Part shown: positions 1 to 6,062 of the stretch, piece after piece
Position numbering within the stretch: position 1 is the first letter of the stretch
How the letters are laid out: every line of letters begins with the position of its first letter
Source of the DNA: an uncultured Prevotella sp.
Lineage (GTDB): Bacteria; Bacteroidota; Bacteroidia; Bacteroidales; Bacteroidaceae
Length of the DNA: 14,848 nt
Assembly: GCA_900548195.1 (NCBI GenBank)
Contig: URJQ01000075.1
Location: 1 to 14,848, forward strand
Direction: 5' to 3'
Program-made: the position numbers and the translations under genes
The notes under the pieces: model-generated
What the model was told of the DNA's origin: nothing
What the model saw: only the letters and a program-made list of their open reading frames with translations
The model's database searches: none

Positions 1-54
1 TAGAGCACCTGACTCTTAATCAGGGTGTCCAGAGTTCGAACCTCTGAGGGTGTA
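1..54 (+). tRNA. tRNA-Lys(CTT), 5' part cut by window edge
   Basis: The 3' 54 nt are identical to the three complete tRNA-Lys copies that follow: end of the D arm, anticodon arm CCTGA-CTCTTAA-TCAGG with anticodon CTT, T arm and acceptor 3' strand. The missing 19 nt lie left of the window. It carries the same 29-nt spacer downstream as the other copies. Confidence 0.93.
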
Positions 55-83
55 CTAAAAGCAAAGCAAGGAATAGCAGAGTT

Positions 84-156
84 GCACCCTTAGCTCAGTT
101 GGTAGAGCACCTGACTCTTAATCAGGGTGTCCAGAGTTCGAACCTCTGAGGGTGTA
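84..156 (+). tRNA. tRNA-Lys(CTT), array copy 2
   Basis: This is a complete 73-nt cloverleaf. The acceptor GCACCCT pairs with AGGGTGT through a first-pair G-U. The D arm is GCTC/GAGC, the anticodon stem CCTGA/TCAGG carries loop CTCTTAA (anticodon CTT, reads AAG), and the T arm CAGAG/CTCTG carries TTCGAAC. The discriminator is A. No CCA is encoded, so it must be added after transcription. It sits in a tandem array with an exact 102-bp period. Confidence 0.97.
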
Positions 157-185
157 CTAAAAGCAAAGCAAGGAATAGCAGAGTT

Positions 186-258
186 GCACCCTTAGCTCAG
201 TTGGTAGAGCACCTGACTCTTAATCAGGGTGTCCAGAGTTCGAACCTCTGAGGGTGTA
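186..258 (+). tRNA. tRNA-Lys(CTT), array copy 3
   Basis: Identical in sequence to the copy at 84-156 and separated from it by the same 29-nt spacer. The anticodon is CTT, no CCA is encoded, and all four stems are intact. Confidence 0.97.
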
Positions 259-287
259 CTAAAAGCAAAGCAAGGAATAGCAGAGTT

Positions 288-360
288 GCACCCTTAGCTC
301 AGTTGGTAGAGCACCTGACTCTTAATCAGGGTGTCCAGAGTTCGAACCTCTGAGGGTGTA
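288..360 (+). tRNA. tRNA-Lys(CTT), last array copy
   Basis: This is the fourth copy seen and is identical to the others. Its downstream flank differs: instead of the repeated spacer it runs into a terminator hairpin at 367-402, so it is the last gene of the array transcript. Confidence 0.97.
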
Positions 361-366
361 CGAAAG

Positions 367-402
367 AAAAGGTCTTAATCACTTTGATTAAGACCTTTTT
401 TT
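367..402 (+). terminator. bidirectional terminator, tRNA-Lys array / lrp-type gene
   Basis: A 13-bp perfect stem (369-381 with 385-397, AAGGTCTTAATCA) has a 3-nt loop and is followed by a T run on the + strand. On the - strand it is followed by TTTTCTTT. It lies between the convergent tRNA array and the regulator gene that ends at 437, so it can stop transcription from both sides. Confidence 0.88.
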
Positions 403-405
403 GTT

Positions 406-433
406 GGTTGTGGGTGGTCGGTTATGGGTGGTC
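406..433. repeat. 14-bp tandem duplication
   Basis: Two adjacent copies of GGTTRTGGGTGGTC (406-419 and 420-433) differ at one base. They lie between the terminator and the stop codon of the regulator gene. No function is evident. Confidence 0.7.
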
Positions 434-436
434 GGG

Positions 437-916
437 CTATATCGCCACGCCAAAATCATTCTTGATTTCCTCCATGACGAATGTGGATTCGAGGGAACCA
501 AGCATAGGAAGCTGACCGAGAACATTGAGCACAAACTCCTGATAATACTTCATATCAGGCGAATGCACCTTCAGCAGATAGTCGAAACGACCAGATATAT
601 TATAGCATTCTGTCACCTCCGGTATCTCCTTTATCGTATTACAAAACTCATGCGCCACCACTTTATTCAGAGGAGACAGTTTGACACTGCAAAACACCAC
701 AAATCCCTTGTGCATCTTCTCTGCATCAAGGATTGTCACATATCGCTTGATAAAGCCCTCACGCTCCATTCGCTTGATACGCTCAAAGACTGGTGTGCTA
801 CTTAGATTTACTTCGCGAGATATCTCCTTTATGGTAAGGCGAGCGTCCTGCTGGAGGCATCTTAGGATGGAGATATCCACGCTGTCAAGTGCTTCAATTA
901 CTTGTTTTGTTGCCAT
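437..916 (-). CDS. Lrp/AsnC-family transcriptional regulator
   Basis: A 159-aa DNA-binding regulator of usual Lrp/AsnC length. Residues 9-65 form the helix-turn-helix part (LDSVDISILRCLQQDARLT, then a recognition helix around SSTPVFERIKRME). Residues 70-150 form the RAM ligand/oligomerization domain, with the typical segment VTECYNISGRFDYLLKV. Lrp-family proteins form dimers to octamers and usually sense amino acids. The ATG at 914-916 puts the LDxxDxxIL motif near the N-terminus, as is usual. The gene diverges from an O-acetylhomoserine sulfhydrylase gene with 169 bp between the starts, so control of sulfur amino-acid synthesis and of itself is a reasonable inference. A consensus promoter lies at 956-986. 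The ligand cannot be told from sequence. Confidence 0.93.
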   Translation of the reverse strand: MATKQVIEALDSVDISILRCLQQDARLTIKEISREVNLSSTPVFERIKRMEREGFIKRYVTILDAEKMHKGFVVFCSVKLSPLNKVVAHEFCNTIKEIPEVTECYNISGRFDYLLKVHSPDMKYYQEFVLNVLGQLPMLGSLESTFVMEEIKNDFGVAI

Positions 917-955
917 AATTATATCATTTTACAGAATATTATTCTACTTCGAGTG

Positions 956-986
956 CAAAGATAGCATATTTTTCCAATATGACAAA
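956..986 (-). promoter_or_regulatory. promoter of the Lrp-type regulator gene
   Basis: On the - strand a perfect Bacteroidota -7 box TATCTTTG (956-963) has TTTG (983-986) 19 nt upstream as the -33 box. Predicted transcription starts close to 949, leaving a leader of roughly 33 nt. It overlaps the inverted repeat at 970-1000. Confidence 0.75.
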
Positions 987-1000
987 CTTTTCTTGGAAAA
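970..1000. promoter_or_regulatory. inverted repeat, candidate Lrp-type operator
   Basis: TTTTCCAA (970-977) and TTGGAAAA (993-1000) are perfect inverted 8-mers with a 15-nt spacer, so their centres are 23 bp apart (about two helical turns). The repeat overlaps the -33 boxes of both divergent promoters. Dyads in shared regions like this are typical Lrp/AsnC targets. That this protein binds here is inference. Confidence 0.6.
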
Positions 1001-1024
1001 TACATCTATTTCTTATTACCTTTG
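993..1024 (+). promoter_or_regulatory. promoter of the O-acetylhomoserine sulfhydrylase gene
   Basis: A perfect -7 box TACCTTTG (1017-1024) has a TTGG -33-like box (993-996) 20 nt upstream. Predicted start is near 1031, giving an A-rich leader of about 55 nt. The -33 box is one arm of the inverted repeat, so a bound regulator would interfere with or contact polymerase. Confidence 0.7.
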
Positions 1025-1085
1025 CATCAGAAAACAAAAGACAAACAATAACAAACATAAAAATAATAAAGAAAGGAACAGAATT

Positions 1086-2372
1086 ATGGCAAATCAGAAA
1101 TTACACCTTGAAACTCTCGCTCTCCATGTAGGTCAAGAACAGGCTGATCCAGCAACAGACGCTCGCGCTGTGCCTATCTATCAGACTACTTCCTACGTGT
1201 TTCATAACTCTCAACACGCTGCCGACCGCTTCGGACTGCGCGATGCTGGCAATATTTATGGTCGTCTGACTAATTCCACTCAAGGCGTATTCGAAGACAG
1301 AATTGCCGCTCTGGAAGGCGGTGTGGCTGGTCTTGCAGTAGCTTCTGGCGCAGCCGCAGTGACTTACGCCTTGCAGAATGTGCTGCAGAATGGTGACCAC
1401 ATCGTAGCCGCGGACAATATATACGGTGGCAGTTACAATCTCATCACCCACACACTCACCACTCAAGGCGTGGAATACACCATAGTGGATTTCAGCGATC
1501 TCGCTGCCGTGGAGGCTGCTATCCGCCCTAACACCAAGGTGGTCTATGGTGAAACCTTCGGCAATCCTAATGCCGACGTAAGCAATCTCGATGCCCTCGC
1601 TGAGATAGCACATCGCCATAATGCGCTCTTTATAGTTGACAATACCTTCGCCCCAATCCTCATCCGCCCTATCGAGCACGGTGCTGACGTGGTGGTGCAT
1701 TCCGCTACTAAGTTTATCGGTGGTCATGGCAGTTCGCTCGGCGGCGTAATAGTGGATGCCGGCAAATTTGATTTCAAGGCTAACGCTGACAAATTCCCTA
1801 CCCTTGCCAAGCCAGACCCTTCATATCATGGTGCCATATTCGCTGATGTGGCTGGCGCTGCTGCCTTCGTGACAAGAATCCGCGCTGTCCTTCTCCGCGA
1901 CACAGGTGCTACTATCTCACCTTTCAATGCGTGGATTCTCCTGCAGGGCGTAGAGTCTTTGCCACTGCGCATTGAGCGTCACGTGGAGAATGCCCTCAAG
2001 GTGGTGGATTATCTCAGCAAGCATCCGAAGGTGGCAAAGGTGCATCACCCTTCCATCCCTACCCACCCTTCTCACGAACTCTATCAGAAGTATTTCCCAA
2101 AGGGCGGCGGCAGCATCTTTACATTCGAGATAAAGGGCGGTCAGAAAGAGGCTTGGGCATTCATCGACCATCTCAAGATATTCTCTCTCCTTGCCAATGT
2201 GGCTGACGTGAAGTCGCTGGCTATCCATCCTGCCACTACCACTCACTCCCAACTGTCGCCTGAAGAACTCGCCGAGCAGCACATCACGCCTTCTACCATC
2301 CGCCTATCCATCGGCGTAGAACATATCGATGACATCATCGCTGACCTCGACCAGGCTTTCGCACAGATATAA
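1086..2372 (+). CDS. metY: O-acetylhomoserine sulfhydrylase (PLP-dependent, Cys/Met metabolism)
   Basis: This 428-aa enzyme belongs to the Cys/Met-metabolism PLP family. Members of the O-acetylhomoserine aminocarboxypropyltransferase group make homocysteine from O-acetylhomoserine and sulfide in the cytoplasm. Visible family marks are the YxR phosphate-binding motif of the partner subunit at 58-60 (IYGR), SGAAA at 87-91, VDNTF with the pyridine-N aspartate at 185, and the Schiff-base lysine K209 in HSATK. Length and the segment GATISPFNAW favour this group over the shorter cystathionine synthases, but the exact sulfur donor is not certain. The frame stays open upstream to 681. I chose the ATG at 1086 because the extension lacks homology, overlaps the divergent gene, and the promoter (993-1024) and GGAACA-type site lie just before 1086. 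Confidence 0.93.
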   Translation: MANQKLHLETLALHVGQEQADPATDARAVPIYQTTSYVFHNSQHAADRFGLRDAGNIYGRLTNSTQGVFEDRIAALEGGVAGLAVASGAAAVTYALQNVLQNGDHIVAADNIYGGSYNLITHTLTTQGVEYTIVDFSDLAAVEAAIRPNTKVVYGETFGNPNADVSNLDALAEIAHRHNALFIVDNTFAPILIRPIEHGADVVVHSATKFIGGHGSSLGGVIVDAGKFDFKANADKFPTLAKPDPSYHGAIFADVAGAAAFVTRIRAVLLRDTGATISPFNAWILLQGVESLPLRIERHVENALKVVDYLSKHPKVAKVHHPSIPTHPSHELYQKYFPKGGGSIFTFEIKGGQKEAWAFIDHLKIFSLLANVADVKSLAIHPATTTHSQLSPEELAEQHITPSTIRLSIGVEHIDDIIADLDQAFAQI

Positions 2373-2380
2373 ATCAAGCA

Positions 2381-2440
2381 ACAACACAATCACAAATAAG
2401 GACAACACAATCACAAATAAGGACAACACAATCACAAATA
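2381..2440 (+). repeat. 21-bp direct repeat, almost three copies
   Basis: ACAACACAATCACAAATAAG+G occurs at 2381-2401 and 2402-2422, with an 18-nt third copy at 2423-2440. There are no internal differences. It starts 8 nt after the sulfhydrylase stop codon, in the 3' untranslated region and before the terminator. It looks like a slippage-type minisatellite. Confidence 0.9.
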
Positions 2441-2505
2441 CAATCTGCGAAATTATAACATCGCACAAGTGATAATCGACATCACAATCACGAAAAAACC
2501 AATCG

Positions 2506-2547
2506 AGCAGGAAGAAAGCAGCGATGCTATCTTCCTGCTTTTATTTT
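2506..2547 (+). terminator. terminator of the sulfhydrylase gene
   Basis: A long hairpin: AGCAGGAAGA (2506-2515) pairs with TCTTCCTGCT (2530-2539). Then comes one A.A mismatch and an inner AGCA/TGCT stem closing a GCGA (GNRA) tetraloop, followed by TTTATTTTT. It lies 134 nt after the stop at 2372, past the 21-bp repeats. Confidence 0.82.
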
Positions 2548-2689
2548 TGCAAACGATCTCACGAGCGCTCGTTTTTCCCGACTCACCAGTTCCCGACCAT
2601 GATATACTATTCAAAAATTGTTCGATTTTTCCGTCCAGAAACAGAACTCATACAGCAACGTTGTAACATATTGATAATCAACAGCTTGC

Positions 2690-2726
2690 AATAGCATAGT
2701 TTTTAGCTTGTAAAAGCTATGCTATT
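2690..2726. repeat. 37-nt hairpin element, copy 1
   Basis: AATAGCATAG (2690-2699) pairs with CTATGCTATT (2717-2726). One T.G position follows inside, then TTTT/AAAA and a 7-nt loop (2705-2711). The plan is 10 bp, one wobble, 4 bp, 7-nt loop. No gene abuts it and no T run follows. Confidence 0.75.
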
Positions 2727-2733
2727 AGAGGGT

Positions 2734-2770
2734 AAAAGCATAGTTATTACACCGCAATATCTATGCTTTT
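2734..2770. repeat. 37-nt hairpin element, copy 2
   Basis: AAAAGCATAG (2734-2743) pairs with CTATGCTTTT (2761-2770). A T.T mismatch follows, then TATT/AATA and a 7-nt loop (2749-2755). The layout and length match the hairpin at 2690-2726, seven nt away, but both stem and loop sequences differ, with paired changes in the stem. The GCATAG core is shared. Confidence 0.75.
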
Positions 2771-2910
2771 GCGACACGAAAGCTTAGTTATCGCCTTTCG
2801 ATAGCATTGAAATCACCTTTTTGTTCGATTTTTCCTCTCATTCTCTTCTCTCGTCTTTGCGTTCTTCCACGTATGAAGAAGCTAATGCTCCACATCATGA
2901 TTTCCCTCCA

Positions 2911-2961
2911 ATTGCGTCAGCGCAATTTTTCACTTTTCACTCTTCACTCTTCACTTTTCAC
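2911..2961 (-). repeat. 51-bp heptamer-plus-hairpin element, copy A
   Basis: On the - strand, five heptamers of the form GTGAAAA or GTGAAGA (2961 down to 2927) are followed by the hairpin ATTGCG-CTGA-CGCAAT (2926-2911). A second copy of the same length and order is at 6815-6865. Both lie just downstream of leftward genes, so they would be transcribed as 3' untranslated RNA if transcription reads that far. Orientation is assigned from pairing in the second copy. Confidence 0.8.
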
Positions 2962-2968
2962 TTCATTT

Positions 2969-3017
2969 CAAAAAAGAAGGGCGCATCAAAAGCCCCGAAA
3001 GGCCATTGATACACCCT
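2969..3017 (-). terminator. terminator of the PCMD / barrel / lipoprotein operon
   Basis: On the - strand AGGGTGTATCAA (3017-3006) pairs with TTGATGCGCCCT (2989-2978) with two G-U pairs, after which TTCTTTTTT follows. It starts 32 nt after the stop codon at 3049. Its arm and loop sequences resemble the hairpin at 5973-6014. Confidence 0.82.
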
Positions 3018-3048
3018 ATAGATGTCTGTCCGAAAAAAGACGGAGATA

Positions 3049-3801
3049 TTACTTTCTCAACTCAAGACCTACTTCAAACTTTGTAGTCTTTTTCATGAGA
3101 TCAGGAAGCTGGTCGAGTACACCCTTGAGCATCAGGAATGACTTGAGGTCTTCCTCATCCATATCGCCTGTAGGAACCTTTGAGAGATTAGCCACCATAG
3201 TAGCAATTATTGGCTCAACGAATGCCTTATCCACGAAGAAGTAAGGGTTTGCACCGTTCCAACGGATGTTTACTGGGATAGAACCAAACTGCTTGAGGAT
3301 TGTCTGAATCTGTACCTTAAGCGCAGGGTCATCCACGTCTTCTGTCACCTTGTCTGCATTGAGGGTAACAGCAAGTAGGTTGTCATTCATTACTTTGTAT
3401 GAAGCATAGCCATTAGCTTCCTCCCATTTTACGTCCTCACCATCTTCATCATCAGAATATACTGCATTGATCTTGCCGTCAGATGTGAATGTTACGCTCT
3501 TCAAAACGTTTGGAAGGAACTTGTTTGCCAATGTATTAGCCAATGGAGTAACAGTCTCATTGATTTTGAAAGGCAGAGGGGCATCTCCTAAAGGAATGTT
3601 GATTGCAGCATCATCATCAATCTCCCAAGTGATGATGGCTGAGCCCTTATAGCCAGTATTTTCATCACCCTCACTCCATACATTCCATGTTCCCTCAATA
3701 GACTGAAGGCGCTTTACTGCTGGATCATCATCATCATCGCCACAAGAAGCAAGGAAGCCAATAGAGCATACCATTGCTAAAAGATAAATAAACTTTTTCA
3801 T
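3049..3801 (-). CDS. surface lipoprotein of unknown function
   Basis: A 250-aa lipoprotein. Residues 1-19 form a lipoprotein signal with lipobox LASC and lipidated Cys20. Cys is followed at once by GDDDDDP, which resembles the acidic lipoprotein export signal that sends Bacteroidota lipoproteins to the cell surface. Residues 35-130 begin SIEGTWNVWSEG and have alternating beta-strand character like small calycin-type barrels. Residues 150-235 look more helical. I do not recognise a named family with certainty. It is the last gene of a three-gene leftward operon, 47 nt after the barrel protein gene, so the three products probably act together at the outer membrane. Start: ATG at 3801 after an A-rich leader, as usual for the phylum. 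Confidence 0.85.
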   Translation of the reverse strand: MKKFIYLLAMVCSIGFLASCGDDDDDPAVKRLQSIEGTWNVWSEGDENTGYKGSAIITWEIDDDAAINIPLGDAPLPFKINETVTPLANTLANKFLPNVLKSVTFTSDGKINAVYSDDEDGEDVKWEEANGYASYKVMNDNLLAVTLNADKVTEDVDDPALKVQIQTILKQFGSIPVNIRWNGANPYFFVDKAFVEPIIATMVANLSKVPTGDMDEEDLKSFLMLKGVLDQLPDLMKKTTKFEVGLELRK

Positions 3802-3848
3802 TTTCTTTTTTTTAATAAATTAGTTTGTTAATTATTTTATATAATCTA

Positions 3849-4652
3849 TTATTTCAACTGATAAATTACGCCGATAGTGCCATAGATAGGATACATGGTC
3901 TGCTCTATCGTGTCGAAATCTTTCTGGAAGATACCGGTCAATCCCCATGACAGGTCGGCTTTCAGTCCCCAACGCTTGGTGATATACCAATCGGCGCCAA
4001 AGTCAATGCCAAACTGCCAAGTGCGCATATCGTCTGAGAAATCATAGTCGCCACGCTCACCTTCATTATGACCTAACATCACTTTCTGACCTGTAGGGTC
4101 GCCTTTTTCATGCCCTTCTTCCTGTCTGCGAAGGTAGCCATCGTATGCCCACCCCTCAAATTTACTGGCAGATACGTAGCTGACGTATGGTCCAAGCTTT
4201 AGGCGCACCTGCGGATTGAGGTCGTATGTTATCTGCAATGGCACGGTGATAAGGCTCATATCCACCTTTGTCACCACGTCTCCAGTGAACACTCCTTCCA
4301 GTTCTTCACCACCACGCACTATCTTCATGTGGTAACCTTTCACGCCGGCATCGGTTCGCATTGCCTTGTTCTCAAAGTGAAGTCCACCAAGAAATCCCCA
4401 TTTGCCTGAGATAGAATGATGGGCATCGACACCGAGAACGAAGTTTGGCTGCAGCGTATAACTGTGTAGCGTGCGGATGCTGGCTGGCAATCCGACTGGT
4501 GTCGTGCCGCCAATATTGTAACCTATATGGACATAGTACCGGTAATCATGCAGGTATTTATTCCATGCAGTCCAGTTTTCTTTCTCTTCTTCGGCTGCCA
4601 ATGCGCACACAGTGCTCAGCATCAGCAACGCAAATATCATGATTTTCCTCAT
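3849..4652 (-). CDS. outer-membrane beta-barrel protein (porin/PorT-like)
   Basis: A 267-aa exported protein. Residues 1-19 are a signal peptide with a likely cut after ALA. The remainder alternates glycine/aromatic strands (YVHIGYNIGG, WGFLGGLHF, RLKLGPYVSYVSA, QFGIDFGADWYITKRWGLKADLSWGLTG in part). It ends in the strand YGTIGVIYQLK, the layout of 8- to 10-stranded Bacteroidota barrels. The last residue is K rather than the classic terminal F. No enzyme motif is visible, and the substrate or role is unknown. Its ATG starts 4 nt after the stop codon of the upstream PCMD gene, so the two are very probably co-transcribed and coupled. The lipoprotein gene follows. Confidence 0.85.
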   Translation of the reverse strand: MRKIMIFALLMLSTVCALAAEEEKENWTAWNKYLHDYRYYVHIGYNIGGTTPVGLPASIRTLHSYTLQPNFVLGVDAHHSISGKWGFLGGLHFENKAMRTDAGVKGYHMKIVRGGEELEGVFTGDVVTKVDMSLITVPLQITYDLNPQVRLKLGPYVSYVSASKFEGWAYDGYLRRQEEGHEKGDPTGQKVMLGHNEGERGDYDFSDDMRTWQFGIDFGADWYITKRWGLKADLSWGLTGIFQKDFDTIEQTMYPIYGTIGVIYQLK

Positions 4653-4656
4653 TGCT

Positions 4657-5844
4657 TTATCTGATATTTTCTCCTGTTAAGTCACTATTCTCTTCACACG
4701 TCACCTTGAATTTATCCACCCAAAGCGTGCTGCCTACGGCTCCCATAAACTCTGCTCCATAGGTACTGGATGAGCATACCACCGTAAGACTGTAGCCACC
4801 TGTCTTCAGTTTCTTCATATCCACGGATTTGCGATAGACGAAATTGAGCTTGAATGGTGTCCATTCCGGCGTATTGTCGATGTTGTCAAGCACGGCAAGT
4901 GCCACCACCTGGTCGCTGGTCTGCACGTTGTTGCCATAGAGAAGCACGGCTTCACCCTTGGCATTGTGGTTGTCATAGAGCACGGCATAGATGGTGCCGT
5001 AGTCCTTTTGGTCCAGCACGTGCATGTATTTGTCGGTAAACGTCTCACCTGCCTTATACTTATAATATCCCGTGATTGTCTTTGGCGGTGTCTCAAAGCT
5101 AAACGGACGACCAAACTTAGTGGCTGACATCGCATCCTGCAAGGCATTCGATGGGTCAAACTGACCGATGAAGAGATTGCCGGCAGCGATAGGTTTCTGC
5201 ACCATATCGGCAAGACCACTGGTGCGGCAGGTGGTCAGTTTGACTCCATTGCCCTCATATCCCTCTTCAAGAGGCGAGGTAGGATAATTCTCCGCCGCTG
5301 TAGAACTGTTGCTTATCTTGTATCCTGGATTTCCTGTTGCCCATAAAGGCTCCTTGTTCGACTTGCCATTTGAGTCTTTCCATGGCTCGGTCCAGATATA
5401 ATAGCCTTTATCTTGGTAGAAGCTTTCAAAATCAAACTCATGCTCACTGCCAAATTCGAGCATCTTCTTGATGCTTACAAAGTAGATGCGAGTCCACCGT
5501 CCGTCCTCCGATGTGACTGTATATTTCACCGAACCTTTAGAGAAATCATGCACACTGCCATTTGCCGGCGATATTGTGGCGCCGGGAGTAAGGCGAAAGA
5601 ATGGAGCTATCTGCGTCAGATCTGCCGTTCCACTCATGGTAAACTCTATCTTGTTTTGGTCGGACTGCACATATTTCAGCGTGTCAGAATCAAAAAGGAA
5701 CCAACTGTCCAGATTGTCTCCTGCATGTATATATGCCTGCTCTATGTCGCATTCTGCATTCAAGGGCTCATCCTTGAAGCACGAAGTGACACCTGTAAGG
5801 ACGCCCATTGCTAAGAGGGCAGACATAAATCCTGAGTTTCTCAT
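4657..5844 (-). CDS. PCMD-domain surface lipoprotein
   Basis: A 395-aa lipoprotein. Residues 1-21 are a signal ending VTSC with lipid Cys22, followed by FKDEP, which can act as an export signal to the cell surface. Residues 30-130 form an Ig-like N-terminal domain with the phrase TVTSEDGRWTRIYFVSI. Residues 136-385 match the putative carbohydrate metabolism (PCMD) domain of Bacteroidota, with GYYIWTEPW, LWATGNPGY, a GxLFIGxF block, GRPF, and ITGYYKYKAGE. This domain is a jelly-roll thought to bind glycans, but its function has not been proven as far as I know. It is the first gene of the leftward operon, with a consensus promoter at 5873-5904. A surface glycan- or adhesin-linked role is inference. 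Confidence 0.88.
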   Translation of the reverse strand: MRNSGFMSALLAMGVLTGVTSCFKDEPLNAECDIEQAYIHAGDNLDSWFLFDSDTLKYVQSDQNKIEFTMSGTADLTQIAPFFRLTPGATISPANGSVHDFSKGSVKYTVTSEDGRWTRIYFVSIKKMLEFGSEHEFDFESFYQDKGYYIWTEPWKDSNGKSNKEPLWATGNPGYKISNSSTAAENYPTSPLEEGYEGNGVKLTTCRTSGLADMVQKPIAAGNLFIGQFDPSNALQDAMSATKFGRPFSFETPPKTITGYYKYKAGETFTDKYMHVLDQKDYGTIYAVLYDNHNAKGEAVLLYGNNVQTSDQVVALAVLDNIDNTPEWTPFKLNFVYRKSVDMKKLKTGGYSLTVVCSSSTYGAEFMGAVGSTLWVDKFKVTCEENSDLTGENIR

Positions 5845-5872
5845 TTTGCTTTTTTTATATTTAATAGGCGGA

Positions 5873-5904
5873 CAAAGTTAAGAAGAAAACACTAAACAAC
5901 CAAA
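5873..5904 (-). promoter_or_regulatory. promoter of the PCMD operon
   Basis: On the - strand TAACTTTG (5873-5880) is a perfect -7 box, and TTTG (5901-5904) lies 20 nt upstream as the -33 box. The leader to the ATG at 5844 would be only about 22 nt. Confidence 0.8.
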
Positions 5905-5972
5905 AATTATGTAAATATTTAGATATTTTTACCTAAAAAAACATCAAAATATTGATATAGCATAAAACGAGA

Positions 5973-6014
5973 AGAGGGCATATCAAAAGCCTTTCGACTA
6001 TTGATATGCCCTCT
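5973..6014 (-). terminator. terminator of the small barrel gene
   Basis: A 14-bp perfect stem (AGAGGGCATATCAA at 5973-5986 with 6001-6014) encloses a 14-nt loop. On the - strand the loop can form AGTC-GAAA-GGCT, an inner stem with a GNRA tetraloop. It is 48 nt after the stop at 6063. The downstream T run is weak (TCTCGTTTTATG). It is related in sequence to the terminator at 2978-3017. Confidence 0.75.
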
Positions 6015-6062
6015 GTATGTTATAATTTATTGAGAGTCTTGTATGTCTTTATCTCAAAATGA

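Larger units (their letters stand above)
1..360 (+). repeat. tandem 102-bp tRNA-Lys plus spacer repeat
   Basis: The unit is a 73-nt tRNA plus a 29-nt spacer starting CTAAAAGCAAAGCAAGG. It repeats with an exact 102-bp period, and I see no substitution in either tRNA or spacer across the copies. Spacer identity implies very recent unit duplication or gene conversion. The array runs off the left edge, so its true copy number is unknown. Confidence 0.95.
2373..3048. other. gene-poor, repeat-rich 0.68-kb stretch
   Basis: I see no credible gene here. In order it holds three copies of a 21-bp direct repeat, a terminator for the sulfhydrylase gene, two 37-nt hairpins of common design, a 51-bp heptamer/hairpin element, and the terminator of the leftward operon that ends at 3049. 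The T-rich reading frames on the + strand run across these structures and lack family features. Confidence 0.7.

Noticed and set aside
1..360. CRISPR-like repeat/spacer pattern
   Set aside because: The repeated part is a tRNA with all cloverleaf stems, and the spacers are identical rather than unique.
681..1085. In-frame N-terminal extension of the sulfhydrylase gene
   Set aside because: It overlaps the divergent regulator gene, has no family similarity, and both promoter and translation signals lie just before 1086.
1101..1727. 208-codon open frame opposite the sulfhydrylase gene
   Set aside because: It is antisense to a well supported enzyme and has low-quality composition and no recognisable motif. 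It is a shadow of codon bias.
2469..2666. 65-codon open frame after the sulfhydrylase gene
   Set aside because: It runs through the terminator hairpin at 2506-2547, has no ribosome binding site, and its composition is not protein-like.
2807..3244. T-rich open frame of 145 codons on the + strand
   Set aside because: It crosses the heptamer element, the operon terminator and the 3' end of the opposite lipoprotein gene.
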